Below, in pieces: positions 50,945 through 59,390 of a DNA stretch of 64,000 nt (positions within the stretch are counted from its first letter, which is position 1; every line of letters begins with the position of its first letter). Under the pieces are notes generated by a model. It was not told the DNA's origin. It made no database searches and worked only from the letters and a program-made list of their open reading frames with translations. The position numbers and the translations under genes were made by a program. The stretch spans positions 1,116,001-1,180,000 of the forward strand of contig JACKMK010000001.1 of assembly GCA_024235395.1 (NCBI GenBank), read 5' to 3'. Source of the DNA: Chromatiaceae bacterium. Its GTDB lineage: Bacteria > Pseudomonadota > Gammaproteobacteria > Chromatiales > Chromatiaceae.

Positions 50945-51509
50945 TCGCCTCGGTGTCCATGTCCGCCTGGAATACCTGGCTGACCATGCGGCTGGCCTCC
51001 GGCGCCTTGTAGCCGAGCGCGATCAATGCGCTGACCGCGTCCTGGTCGGCGCCCGCAGGCGCACCGCCGGGTGCAGGGGCCGTGCCGGCGGGCGCCGCCG
51101 GGGCCACCTTGTCGAGCTTGTCGCGCATCTCGACCACCAGGCGTTCCGCGGTCTTCTTGCCGACCCCCGGCAGCCGGGTCAACGCGGCGATATCGCCACC
51201 CTGCACCGCGTGCGCGAACTCGTCCGCTGTCATCCCGGACAGGATACCGAGTGCCATCTTGCCGCCGACCCCGGTCACCTTCAGCAATGCGCGGAACAAT
51301 CCGCGCTCGGCCTCGCGCGCGAAACCGTACAGCACGTGCGCATCCTCGCGCACCGCCAGATGGGTGTGCAGCGTGATCTCCTCGTCGCCGGCCGGCAGGA
51401 CGTAGAAGGTCGACATCGGCGCCTCGATCTCGTAGCCGACACCGTGCACGTCGAGCACCAGGAACGGCGGGTGGCGAGCGACGATGCGTCCGCGCAGGCG
51501 ACCGATCAC
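50910..51509 (-). CDS. ruvA: Holliday junction DNA helicase subunit RuvA
   Basis: A 199-residue protein beginning VIGRLRGRIV with the OB-fold domain I (1-65), tandem helix-hairpin-helix motifs (about 72-125: LLKVTGVGGKMALGILSG and ALTRLPGVGKKTAERLVVEM), a Gly/Ala/Pro-rich linker and the RuvB-contacting domain III (DAVSALIALGYKAPEASRMV). It is a GTG start at 51509 overlapping the ruvC stop by 4 bp. The 3' end overlaps the opposite-strand unknown gene by 35 bp. Confidence 0.96.
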   Translation of the reverse strand: MIGRLRGRIVARHPPFLVLDVHGVGYEIEAPMSTFYVLPAGDEEITLHTHLAVREDAHVLYGFAREAERGLFRALLKVTGVGGKMALGILSGMTADEFAHAVQGGDIAALTRLPGVGKKTAERLVVEMRDKLDKVAPAAPAGTAPAPGGAPAGADQDAVSALIALGYKAPEASRMVSQVFQADMDTEAIIRAALKGLAK

Positions 51510-52000
51510 TGTGCGGCCTCGATCTGGCGACGGGTGGACGCGCTGTGGGCATGGCACAACGCGATCGCGAGGGCGTCGGACGCATCGAGCGCGAGCCGTC
51601 CCTGCAGGCCGAGAATCACCCGCACCATGTGCTGCACCTGCTCCTTCTCGGCGCGGCCGTTACCGACCAGGCCCTGCTTGACCGCCGCCGGCGTGTACTC
51701 GAATACCGGCAGTTCGAGCATCACGACCGCGCTGATCGCCGCGCCGCGCGCCTGGCCGAGTTTCAGTGCCGATGCGGCGTTACGCGACACGAACACCTGC
51801 TCGACCGCAACCTCTTGCGGGCGCCACTCGAGCAACACCTCGTGGACGCCGGCGAAGATCTCGCCGAGGCGCTGCGGGAAGCCGCCCGCCGCGCTGCGGA
51901 TGCAGCCGGAGGCAAGGTGTCGACTGCGCACCCCGTCGGTCTCGATCACGCCGTAACCGGTCGTGCGCGAACCGGGGTCGATGCCGAGCACCCGGGTCAC
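51506..52000 (-). CDS. ruvC: Crossover junction endodeoxyribonuclease RuvC
   Basis: A 164-residue Holliday junction resolvase. The catalytic acidic residues are in RVLGIDPGSRTTGYG (Asp7), VAVEQVF (Glu near 66) and the C-terminal DASDALAIALCHAH (Asp near 139 and 142). The start is the GTG at 52000 and matches the usual N-terminus. It is coupled to ruvA and follows yebC by 86 bp, as in E. coli and relatives. Confidence 0.96.
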   Translation of the reverse strand: MTRVLGIDPGSRTTGYGVIETDGVRSRHLASGCIRSAAGGFPQRLGEIFAGVHEVLLEWRPQEVAVEQVFVSRNAASALKLGQARGAAISAVVMLELPVFEYTPAAVKQGLVGNGRAEKEQVQHMVRVILGLQGRLALDASDALAIALCHAHSASTRRQIEAAQ

Positions 52001-52086
52001 CGGCAGGCCGCCGTCGCGTCTCGCAGGCAGCGGGAGGGATCGCGTGGCGATGTGGAGATGGCAGCGATAACGGGGTCCTCCACCGG

Positions 52087-52836
52087 TCAGCCGGCCAACG
52101 CCTCCATGACCTCGGGCGCAATATCGGCGTTCGTGTAGACCTCCTGCACGTCATCGAGGTCTTCAAGGAAATCGACCAGCCGCAACAACTTTTCGGCGGT
52201 CTCGGCATCCAGTTCGGACGGCGTGTCGGCCTCGAACGTGACCTCTGCATTGGCCGGTTCATGGCCGGCCGCCTGCATCGCCGCGAGCACGTCCGAGTAG
52301 TCGTCCGGATTGGTATAGACATCGATCGAACCGTCATCGTTGGTGACGACGTCGTCTGCGCCGGCCTCGAGCGCGGCCTCCATGATCGCGTCTTCGTCTG
52401 CCCCGGGCAGGTAACTCAGGATGCCCTTTTTGCTGAACATGTAGGCGACCGAACCGTCGGTGCCGAGGTTGCCGCCGTGCTTGGTGAATGCGTGGCGCAC
52501 CTCTGAGGCGGTGCGGTTGCGATTGTCGGTCATGCAATCGACGATGATCGCCGTGCCTCCCGGACCGTAGCCCTCGTAGCGGATCTCGTCGTAGTCGGCA
52601 TCGTCTTCGCCGCCGGCGCCGCGCTTGACCGCGCGCTCCACGGTGTCATTCGGCATATTGGCGGCACGCGCCTTGTCGATCGCCAGGCGCAACCGGGGAT
52701 TGGTGGCCAGATCGCCCCCTCCGTGTTTCGCCGCAACCGTCACCTCGCGAATCAGCTTCGACCACAGTTTGCCGCGCGCCTTGTCGTTCGCGGCCTTCTT
52801 GTGCTTGATGTTGGCCCATTTACTGTGACCTGCCAT
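52087..52836 (-). CDS. yebC: YebC/PmpR family protein (TACO1-like)
   Basis: A 249-residue protein with the invariant N-terminus MAGHSKWANIKHKKAANDKA and the three-domain YebC fold, including EGYGPGGTAIIVDCMTDN near residue 83 and the acidic C-terminal domain ending DIAPEVMEALAG. Members act at the ribosome on difficult (for example polyproline) sequences or as DNA-binding regulators. GAGG lies 7 nt upstream of the ATG. Polyproline-rich products such as the repeat protein at 35332 could be natural clients, which is speculation. Confidence 0.95.
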   Translation of the reverse strand: MAGHSKWANIKHKKAANDKARGKLWSKLIREVTVAAKHGGGDLATNPRLRLAIDKARAANMPNDTVERAVKRGAGGEDDADYDEIRYEGYGPGGTAIIVDCMTDNRNRTASEVRHAFTKHGGNLGTDGSVAYMFSKKGILSYLPGADEDAIMEAALEAGADDVVTNDDGSIDVYTNPDDYSDVLAAMQAAGHEPANAEVTFEADTPSELDAETAEKLLRLVDFLEDLDDVQEVYTNADIAPEVMEALAG

Positions 52837-52976
52837 GCCCTACCTCGTAACCCTTGTGTCCGCACCGCGCACGTCGCGCTTACCGGCGGATTTTATCACG
52901 CCGCCAGCCGGTGGACGCTGTTCAAGTTGGGCCGCGGACAGCCGCCAAACCCAGCATCCCGGTTTCGCGCGACGCC

Positions 52977-54425
52977 ATGAAAACACCCCTGCTGCGCCTC
53001 GATCAGATCCAGCCGCCGGTGATGCCGGCGACGCGTGTCCGGCTGCAGGCGCTGCTCGATCAGGCGACCACCCGTACACCCCACCTCCAGGACGTGCTGC
53101 TCGGTGACCCGGGCGCGGTGCTGGCGGTGTTTCGCGAGCTGGAAAGGGTACGCCCCGGGGCCGGCGAACAGGCGACCGACGTCGCCCACGCCGTGTCGCT
53201 GATCGGCATGGACCGCTTCCGGCGACTGCTCGGTTCGCTGTCGGACCTCGGCGCCGCACAGCCGGCGCCGGCTGCCGGTACCGGACTGACCGCGGCGTAC
53301 GGCCAGGCGGCGCATGCGGCCTGCTACGCGGCCGCACTGGCCGGGCGCCAGGGTGCCACACGACCGACCGAACTCGTGACCGCGGCCGTGCTGCACCAAC
53401 CCGCGGTCCTGGCGCTGTGGCTGCTCGACCCGGATGCCGCACAACGCGCGAGCTACGCCACGCACGACGGCGTCGCGCTGGAGACCGCTTTCTCGGCCGA
53501 ACTCGGAGAGCCGCTGGCCAAGGCCAACCGGCGTCTCGCAGAGCGCTGGGCCCTGCCGTCACTGGCCCGCCAGGCGATGGACGGACACGGCGACCACGAT
53601 CCGCGCCGCCAGGCCGTGCGGTTGGCCGAACGGATCGCCGCGGCTACCGCGGTCGGCTGGTACGGCGAACAGACGCTGCAGGTCAACGCGCAGTTGGCGG
53701 ATTTCCTCGGGATCGACGACGACCGCGCCTGCTCCTGGATGCATTGCGCCGCGGTCGACGCGGCACGCGAACTGGCCGGTATCGGCTACCCGCTGACCGG
53801 TTTCACGTTGCTGCAGCCACCGGGCGATGTCGAGGAAGAGGACGACGAGGACATCCCGCTGATGGGTCAGGTCCGTCGCCGCCCGCCCGCAGGGCCCGCA
53901 ACCGGCGCGCCCGAGGCACCGACGCCACCCGCGTCGTCCGCCGCCGCGGACCTCAACGGTCGTATGGCGGGACTGATGCGACGCATACGCCACGAGGCCG
54001 GTGCGGCACGCGTGGTGTTCGCGATGCTGAACCGCGAGCGCAGCCGACTGCGCACACGTCTGGCGCTCGGCGGCGCCGCGGACGACCGGCTGCGCCATCT
54101 GGACCTCGACCTCGCGCAACAGAACCTGTTCTCGCTGCTGATGCAGAAACCGCAGAGCGTCTGGCTGAATGCGGACAACGCTGCGCGCTATCAACGCTAC
54201 CTGCCGGGCGGATTGCGCAATGCCGTCGCACCCGGCGGGGCCTTCCTGATGTCGCTGTTCGTCGGCGACCGGCCACTCGGGCTGATCTATGGCGACGGCG
54301 GGCACCTCGACGATCAGGGCTATCGGCAGTTTCGGACGCTGTGCAAGGAGGCGGTCGATGCCTTGACCGCCGGCAGCGCCAGCGCGCCGAAGGCCGCACC
54401 AATTCCGCAGACCCTACCCAGTTGA
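52977..54425 (+). CDS. HDOD-domain signalling protein with C-terminal GAF-like region
   Basis: A 482-residue cytoplasmic protein. Residues about 10-270 form an HDOD (HD-related output) domain: LLDQATTRTPHLQDVLLGDP, AVSLIGMDRFRRLLGSL, and ELVTAAVLHQPAVLALWLLDP. As usual for HDOD it lacks the full metal-binding HD pair. An acidic/Pro-rich linker (VEEEDDEDIPLMG) precedes a GAF-like domain (about 325-470: AARVVFAMLNRERSRLRTRLALGG, then PLGLIYGDGGHLDDQGYRQF). Such proteins relay stress or c-di-GMP-linked signals. It is divergent from yebC; the ATG has no strong ribosome site. Confidence 0.82.
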   Translation: MKTPLLRLDQIQPPVMPATRVRLQALLDQATTRTPHLQDVLLGDPGAVLAVFRELERVRPGAGEQATDVAHAVSLIGMDRFRRLLGSLSDLGAAQPAPAAGTGLTAAYGQAAHAACYAAALAGRQGATRPTELVTAAVLHQPAVLALWLLDPDAAQRASYATHDGVALETAFSAELGEPLAKANRRLAERWALPSLARQAMDGHGDHDPRRQAVRLAERIAAATAVGWYGEQTLQVNAQLADFLGIDDDRACSWMHCAAVDAARELAGIGYPLTGFTLLQPPGDVEEEDDEDIPLMGQVRRRPPAGPATGAPEAPTPPASSAAADLNGRMAGLMRRIRHEAGAARVVFAMLNRERSRLRTRLALGGAADDRLRHLDLDLAQQNLFSLLMQKPQSVWLNADNAARYQRYLPGGLRNAVAPGGAFLMSLFVGDRPLGLIYGDGGHLDDQGYRQFRTLCKEAVDALTAGSASAPKAAPIPQTLPS

Positions 54426-54500
54426 AGCCCCACGCCGGGCGTGAAAACATGCGCCCCGAATCCGGCAGCCACCCTGCCGGTGCCCTGCGGAGAAGCGCGC

Positions 54501-55184
54501 GTGACAGACGAACACAAGGGTCCGGTGCCCACAGAGATCAGCCTGCACCGCAAATCGCGGCTGTTGAACATCCGGTTTTCCGATGGCCAGGCGTTCGCCC
54601 TGCCCTGCGAGTACCTGCGGGTACACTCGCACGCGGCCGAGGTCACCAGCCGCAAGGTACCCGAGTCCGGCAAGGAGTCGGTCAACATCGACCGTATCGA
54701 GCCGCAGGGCAGCTACGCGATCCGCATCGCGTTCGACGACGGCCACGACACCGGGATCTACTCCTGGGAGACGCTGTACGACCTCGGCGTGAACCAGGAA
54801 CGCTACTGGCAGGCCTACCTCGAACGCCTCGCCGCCGCGGGCATCGATCGCGACGGCCAGCGTCTCGCCGGCCGGCCCGATGCCGAACGCAAGATCAAGC
54901 TGCTGTATTTCAACTACCTCGCCAACAAGATGCGCAAGGAGGCGGAAGAGGTCACGCCACCGGACACGGTCGAGACGGTCGAGCAGCTGCTCGCATGGTT
55001 GCGCCGCGTGAAAGGCGACCGCGGCTACCTGTTCACTGACGACAGCGTACGGGTGACGGTGAACAAGCAGTTCGCCGAGCCCTTCACCCGGCTCGATCCG
55101 GGCGACGAGATCGCGATCGTACCGAATTCTCCGCACCCGCCTGCCCCGCCCCCGCCGCCCAAACGGCGCAGCGACGACTGGTAG
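54501..55184 (+). CDS. DUF971 (GBBH-like) protein fused to a MoaD/ThiS-like domain
   Basis: A 227-residue protein. Residues 8-120 are the DUF971/gamma-butyrobetaine-hydroxylase N-like domain (TEISLHRKSRLLNIRFSDG, CEYLRVHSHAAEV, IRIAFDDGHDTGIYSWETLY), a fold also seen in iron-sulfur assembly factors. From about residue 133 comes a MoaD-like ubiquitin fold (KIKLLYFNYLANKMRKEAEE, TVETVEQLLAWLRRVKGD, VTVNKQFAEPFTRLDPGDEIAIVP). The chain continues with a Pro-rich tail ending DDW, so the C-terminal Gly-Gly needed for thiocarboxylation is absent. I chose the GTG at 54501 with GGAGA upstream; the open frame begins at 54441. It stands 75 bp after the HDOD gene, same strand. Confidence 0.78.
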   Translation: MTDEHKGPVPTEISLHRKSRLLNIRFSDGQAFALPCEYLRVHSHAAEVTSRKVPESGKESVNIDRIEPQGSYAIRIAFDDGHDTGIYSWETLYDLGVNQERYWQAYLERLAAAGIDRDGQRLAGRPDAERKIKLLYFNYLANKMRKEAEEVTPPDTVETVEQLLAWLRRVKGDRGYLFTDDSVRVTVNKQFAEPFTRLDPGDEIAIVPNSPHPPAPPPPPKRRSDDW

Positions 55185-55186
55185 GC

Positions 55187-55213
55187 AAAAAAAACCCCGC
55201 CGCGCGGGCGGGG
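55187..55213 (-). terminator. Rho-independent terminator on the minus strand
   Basis: Read on the minus strand, CCCCGCC pairs with GGCGGGG around a GC loop and is followed by eight T residues. It lies 2 bp after the end of the plus-strand DUF971 gene, but its U-run serves minus-strand transcription. No annotated minus-strand gene ends just before it, which implies a short unannotated transcript from 55214-55600. Confidence 0.75.
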
Positions 55214-55705
55214 GGTCTCTGGAGTCGTCTCGACGAGCAGAGAATCATCGAGCGACCTTAATGCGCGACTCTGCGGCAGTCTCGGCAACCCCGGTCCGGG
55301 CGGTCATCGGAACCCGGGGCCGGGCGCCTGCCGGCACAGCTTCGGCCGTCCTTCGCAACGCGGCCTGCACGCGGGCGCTGGCCACGACCACCGATCTCAA
55401 CCGCTTGCGCGCCCTATTACCGACCGGAATACCGACGCCGCAGCGGCGAGATGCGATGTGATGCGTTCGTTTGGTTTGCCCTTCCCTGTCCGCATCGTCC
55501 CTCTTTACCGAAGGTTTGCCTTTCGGGAGTTAACCCAGCATGAAACGCGCCAACATTTTTAGCGCTTTATAATCAAGGCGTTACATCGACAAGTAACGAG
55601 TTTCTTCAACAACTGTAAAAATCCGTGTGCCAGCCTGGGAGTTAAACGACTGAAAGGGCTCGCGGACGCCGACGGAGGAACCGTCGAGCGGCGGACATGG
55701 ATGGC
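55214..55705. other. Gene-poor region with AT-rich promoter-like DNA and a possible short minus-strand transcript
   Basis: The stretch 55545-55620 is unusually AT-rich for this genome and contains TATAAT on the plus strand (55567-55572) and, on the minus strand, TTGTCG 15 bp before TATAAA. A minus-strand open frame ends at 55245, 30 bp before the terminator, and translates as a basic, Ala/Arg/Val-rich peptide, but it has no ATG and only weak GTG starts. A ten-codon plus-strand peptide MKRANIFSAL lies at 55540. A small RNA or tiny basic protein is possible. Confidence 0.35.
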
Positions 55706-56161
55706 CTAGCGCCGCCGGTGAAGACCGGCGAACCACTCGAGGATCAGCTTGCGGTTGGTCCAGGAAGAGGCGCGGCGCGCCGCCTGATCGGCATTGAGCC
55801 ATCGCGACTGACGGTGTTCCGCGGAATTCAGCCGGATCGTGCGTCGCGCCGGCAGTTCACAGACGAACCAGTGCTCGCGGTTGAAGCGCACCTCGGGGGC
55901 GTAACGCGCGCGCCACGGCGGGATGATCGGGAAACGCTCGCCGCAGTGCAGGTCGTGCAGGCGGGCGCCGGGCAGCAGCCCGGTCTCCTCGTGCAGTTCG
56001 CGGACCGCGGCTGAGGCGGCACTCTCGCCCCAGCGCAGCGAACCGGTGACGGACTGCCAGAAGCCGTGCGGCCGGGTGCGTTCCATCAGCAGCACCTCGC
56101 GATCGCGGGTACAGACCAGCACCAGGACCGACTCGGGACGCTTCCAGGGGCCGCCGTTCAT
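55706..56161 (-). CDS. nudB: Nudix hydrolase, probable dihydroneopterin triphosphate diphosphatase NudB
   Basis: A 151-residue Nudix protein. The Nudix box GX5EX7REUXEEXGU is complete as GSLRWGE, SAASAAVRELHEETGL at about residues 41-63. The N-terminus PESVLVLVCTRDREVLLMER and the C-terminal EWF-type helix fit NudB, which removes pyrophosphate from dihydroneopterin triphosphate in folate synthesis. Placement directly after aspS is the usual gammaproteobacterial context. I chose the ATG at 56161; a longer in-frame start at 56230 would run into the Pro/Arg-rich end of aspS. 82 bp separate the two. Confidence 0.85.
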   Translation of the reverse strand: MNGGPWKRPESVLVLVCTRDREVLLMERTRPHGFWQSVTGSLRWGESAASAAVRELHEETGLLPGARLHDLHCGERFPIIPPWRARYAPEVRFNREHWFVCELPARRTIRLNSAEHRQSRWLNADQAARRASSWTNRKLILEWFAGLHRRR

Positions 56162-56243
56162 CGCAAGGTCGCCACCGGGCCTCTCCGGACGCCCGGGCGG
56201 AGTCGTCGCCTGCCGCGGTTCGGTCCGCACCGGGTGCGGGCCG

Positions 56244-58034
56244 TCAGCCTTCCGCCGCAGGGTCGACCTGCGGTACGCGCACCCGCAGGTGCAGTTCGCG
56301 CAGCTGGCCCTGGGTGACCTCGGACGGCGCCTGGGTCAGCAGGCAGCTCGCGCTCTGGGTCTTCGGGAATGCCATCACGTCGCGGATCGAACTGGCCCCG
56401 CTCATCAGCATCACCAGCCGGTCGAGGCCGAACGCCAGACCGCCATGCGGCGGACAGCCGTATTTCAGCGCGGTGAGCAGGAAGCCGAATTTCTCCTCGG
56501 CCTCCTGTTCCTCGATGCCCAGCAGATGGAACACCTGCTGCTGCACCTCCGGCCGATGGATACGAATCGAGCCACCGCCGACCTCGGTGCCGTTCAACAC
56601 CATGTCGTATGCGCGCGACAGGCAGTCGCCCGGCGCGCTGTTGAGCCGCTCGAGGTGTTCCGCCTTGGGTGCCGTGAACGGGTGATGCAGCGCCTGCCAG
56701 CGGCCCTCGCCCTCGTCCCACTCGAACATCGGGAAGTCGACCACCCACAGCGGTTTCCAGTCGCTCGACATCAGACCCAGGTCATGGCCGAGCTTGACGC
56801 GCAACGCGCCGATCGCCTCGTTGACGACCGTCGCCCTGTCCGCGCCGAAGAAGATCAGATCGCCGTTCTGCGCACCGGTACGCGTGACGATCCCGTCGAC
56901 CGCGCTGTCAGGGAGAAACTTCAGGATCGGCGACTGCAGGCCTTCGCGTCCCTGACCGAGATCGTTGACCTTGACGTACGCCAGCCCCTTGGCACCGTAG
57001 ATACCGACAAACTTGGTGTATTCATCGATGTCCTTGCGGCTCAGCTCGTTACCGTTCGGCACGCGCATCGCGACCACCCGGCCCTTGGGGTCCTTGGCCG
57101 GCCCGGCGAACACCTTGAACTCGACGTCGTCCATCAGGTCGGCGACATCGATCAGTTCGAGCGGACAGCGCAGATCGGGTCGGTCGGAACCGAAGCGCCG
57201 CACCGCCTCCTGGTAGGTCATGCGCGGAAACGGATCGGGCAGGCGGATCGCCAGCGTGGTATCGAACAGCTCACGGATCATGCCCTCCATCAGGGTCATG
57301 ATCTGGTCCTCGTCCATGAAGGACATCTCGAGGTCGAGCTGGGTGAACTCGGGTTGGCGATCGGCGCGCAGGTCTTCGTCACGGAAGCAACGCACGATCT
57401 GGTAGTAGCGATCCATACCCGACATCATCAGCAGCTGCTTGAACAGCTGAGGCGATTGCGGCAGCGCGAAGAACTTGCCCGCGTGCACCCGGCTCGGCAC
57501 CAGGTAGTCGCGCGCACCCTCGGGGGTCGCCTTGGTGAGCATCGGCGTCTCGATGTCGAGGAAACCGCGCTCGTCGAGATAACGGCGCAGCGCACGCGTC
57601 GCATGCGCACGCAGCATGATGCGCTGCTGCATCACCGGCCGACGCAGATCGACATACCGGTAACGCAGGCGCAGCTCTTCCGAGGTGTCGTCGTCGTCGA
57701 GCTGGAACGGTGGCGTCTCGGCACGGTTGAGGATCTCCAGCTCCTCGCCCAGGACCTCGACCTCGCCGGTCGCCAGCTCGCGGTTCACGGTGCCTTCCGG
57801 GCGCGCACGCACCCGCCCCTTGACCCGTACCACGTACTCGTTGCGCACCTGCTCGGCGGTCGAGAACACCCCGGGGAGATCCGGATCGTAGACCACCTGA
57901 ACCAGGCCGCTACGGTCGCGCAGGTCGATGAAGATGACCCCGCCGTGGTCGCGCCGGCGATTCACCCAACCGCTGAACTCGACAGTCTGATCGATGTTGG
58001 CGGTGTTGACTTCACCGCAGTAGTGGCTGCGCAT
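56244..58034 (-). CDS. aspS: Aspartate--tRNA ligase AspS
   Basis: A 596-residue class II synthetase of the bacterial type. The OB-fold anticodon domain (1-110) has VEFSGWVNRRRDHGGVIFIDLRDR, and the catalytic core has motif 1 (FLDIETPMLTKATPEGARDY), motif 2 (QIVRCFRDEDLRADRQPEFTQLD) and motif 3 (GGLAFGLDRLVMLM) plus the bacterial GAD insertion (about 290-420). Length is normal. The ATG at 58034 gives the usual MRSHYCGEV start; the longer frame contains the fmdB-aspS hairpin region. It follows fmdB by 75 bp. Confidence 0.98.
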   Translation of the reverse strand: MRSHYCGEVNTANIDQTVEFSGWVNRRRDHGGVIFIDLRDRSGLVQVVYDPDLPGVFSTAEQVRNEYVVRVKGRVRARPEGTVNRELATGEVEVLGEELEILNRAETPPFQLDDDDTSEELRLRYRYVDLRRPVMQQRIMLRAHATRALRRYLDERGFLDIETPMLTKATPEGARDYLVPSRVHAGKFFALPQSPQLFKQLLMMSGMDRYYQIVRCFRDEDLRADRQPEFTQLDLEMSFMDEDQIMTLMEGMIRELFDTTLAIRLPDPFPRMTYQEAVRRFGSDRPDLRCPLELIDVADLMDDVEFKVFAGPAKDPKGRVVAMRVPNGNELSRKDIDEYTKFVGIYGAKGLAYVKVNDLGQGREGLQSPILKFLPDSAVDGIVTRTGAQNGDLIFFGADRATVVNEAIGALRVKLGHDLGLMSSDWKPLWVVDFPMFEWDEGEGRWQALHHPFTAPKAEHLERLNSAPGDCLSRAYDMVLNGTEVGGGSIRIHRPEVQQQVFHLLGIEEQEAEEKFGFLLTALKYGCPPHGGLAFGLDRLVMLMSGASSIRDVMAFPKTQSASCLLTQAPSEVTQGQLRELHLRVRVPQVDPAAEG

Positions 58035-58061
58035 GCTGCATTCCCGGGTTACAAAAGACGC

Positions 58062-58080
58062 GGCGCCCCGACGGGGCGCC
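58062..58080 (-). terminator. Perfect GC hairpin between fmdB and aspS
   Basis: GGCGCCCC and GGGGCGCC pair fully around GTC. On the minus strand it is followed by GCGTCTTTTG, an imperfect U-tract. It lies 30 bp after the fmdB stop and 28 bp before the aspS start, so it could be a leaky terminator or attenuator that partly separates aspS from the upstream genes. Confidence 0.5.
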
Positions 58081-58109
58081 ACGATTGTCGACTATCGGAC
58101 GTCTTGGAC

Positions 58110-58364
58110 TCAGCTGCAGGAGGGACAGGACCCCGTTCCGCAGCTGTGGCCGGCGGTGGACTCGCTCGCGGGCTTTTTTGCACCGCCTTTGAAATCGGTC
58201 TCGTACCAGCCGCCGCCCTTGAGACGGAAACCGGCCGCGGAGACCAGCTTGACCAACTCCGGCTTGGCACACGCCGGGCAATCGGTGAGCGGCGCGGCGC
58301 TCATCTTCTGCATCGCCTCCAACTCATGGCCGCAAGACCCGCAGCGGTATTCGTAGAATGGCAT
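58110..58364 (-). CDS. FmdB-type zinc-ribbon regulatory protein
   Basis: An 84-residue protein beginning MPFYEYRCGSCGHELEAMQK, the FmdB/CxxC_CxxC_SSSS zinc ribbon with CGSC and CPAC knuckles (residues 8-11 and 29-32). The C-terminal tail is Ser/Gly/Cys-rich (SCGTGSCPSCS), common in this family. Function is unknown; it often precedes aspS. I chose the ATG at 58364, four codons inside the open frame, as it matches the family start. Confidence 0.92.
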   Translation of the reverse strand: MPFYEYRCGSCGHELEAMQKMSAAPLTDCPACAKPELVKLVSAAGFRLKGGGWYETDFKGGAKKPASESTAGHSCGTGSCPSCS

Positions 58365-58482
58365 GCCTACCCCCAAATGGATGTTGAACCGGGAAATATT
58401 AGCACGGCGGCATATGCAGCGAGAAGCCGCCAGACGGGTCGCAAATGGGGGCCGGGCGAGCCGTTTTCAAGGGTGGCCCGGA

Positions 58483-58767
58483 CTACAGCGGCAGCGGACT
58501 GTCGGTCGTGCCGCGGTCGTCGGCGTTCCATTCGCTGGCGCGCAGACGCTCGACCAGCAGGCGCATCTCCGCCAGTTCGTGTTCCGGAAGGCCGAACCGC
58601 AGATAACGGTCGGTGGCATGCAACAGATCTTCGAGGCCGTGGCAGCGCCGGTGGTAGTAGTCCAGCCATTTCGCGACGTGGTGCGGATCGTCGGCCTCCT
58701 CACGCATCCGCGCGGCCGCCGACAGGGCCTCCTTCAGATCATCCGGTTCGGGCGGGTGAAGGCTCAT
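58483..58767 (-). CDS. Small conserved hypothetical protein coupled to the PilZ gene
   Basis: A 94-residue soluble, acidic, helical protein (DDLKEALSAAARMREEADDP, then WLDYYHRRCHGLEDLLHATD, then HELAEMRLLVERLRASEW). I do not recognise a named family. Its ATG overlaps the PilZ stop by 4 bp, so it is translated with it and probably serves the same stator/c-di-GMP module. A 118 bp gap follows before fmdB. Confidence 0.72.
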   Translation of the reverse strand: MSLHPPEPDDLKEALSAAARMREEADDPHHVAKWLDYYHRRCHGLEDLLHATDRYLRFGLPEHELAEMRLLVERLRASEWNADDRGTTDSPLPL

Positions 58768-59375
58768 TCGGTCTCCTCGCCCTGCTGGCTGCGCAGCTGC
58801 GCGCTCTGGCGACGCAGCAGGTGGCGGATCAACAGCTCGCGGTCGTGCTCGCGGATATGCGTGAATTCGATCCGCGCGAGGTGCTGGTACTCCTCGGACG
58901 CCGACTCCGGGCTACTCTCGACCACGGTGCCGTAGATCATCAGGCCGGTGAAAGACGGGAACAGCAACATCCGGATCTCCAGCGCGGTACCCGGCGCGAA
59001 CGCCTCGTCGACACCCACGCTCATGCCACCGGCGCTGAGGTTTACCGGCACTGCCTTTTCCGCGGTCAATTCCGGTTCCTGGGCGAGGAAGGCGCGGCCG
59101 ATCACCTCGATCTTCTGGTCGATCGCGCGCAGGTAGGCGGCCAGGTCGGGATCGCGGTTTTCGATCCGGCGCAGCCCGACGCTCATCTGCGCGGTGATCG
59201 CGGCCAGGCTGGACATCACCGTGAAATTGCCGGCCAGGTCGAGTTCCAGACGCCGCAGGCGTTCGTCCAACTCGTCCGCCGGTATGCGGCGCAGACTCAT
59301 GCGCACCGTATCGTCGATACGGAAGAAGTTGCGCCGCTCAGCGGCGTTCGCAGATCCCGGTTCTGATCTCGTCAT
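58764..59375 (-). CDS. PilZ-domain c-di-GMP-binding protein
   Basis: A 203-residue protein. Arg-rich RRNFFRIDDTVRMSLRRI near residues 14-31 gives the RxxxR part of a PilZ site, and NLSAGGMSV near residue 113 gives the D/NxSxxG part. The middle is helical (LDERLRRLELDLAGNFTVMS). It is encoded 15 bp after motB, so c-di-GMP-dependent control of the stator is a natural guess, as for YcgR-like proteins. Confidence 0.85.
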   Translation of the reverse strand: MTRSEPGSANAAERRNFFRIDDTVRMSLRRIPADELDERLRRLELDLAGNFTVMSSLAAITAQMSVGLRRIENRDPDLAAYLRAIDQKIEVIGRAFLAQEPELTAEKAVPVNLSAGGMSVGVDEAFAPGTALEIRMLLFPSFTGLMIYGTVVESSPESASEEYQHLARIEFTHIREHDRELLIRHLLRRQSAQLRSQQGEETE

Positions 59376-59390
59376 GCTCGGTCCACCATG

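Noticed and set aside
55245..55403. A minus-strand peptide frame ending just before the orphan terminator
   Set aside because: No ATG and no good ribosome site; only weak GTG starts, so not called as a gene.
55923..59366. A 1147-codon plus-strand open frame across nudB, aspS, fmdB and the PilZ gene
   Set aside because: It spans four well-supported minus-strand genes and shows only low-complexity translation.
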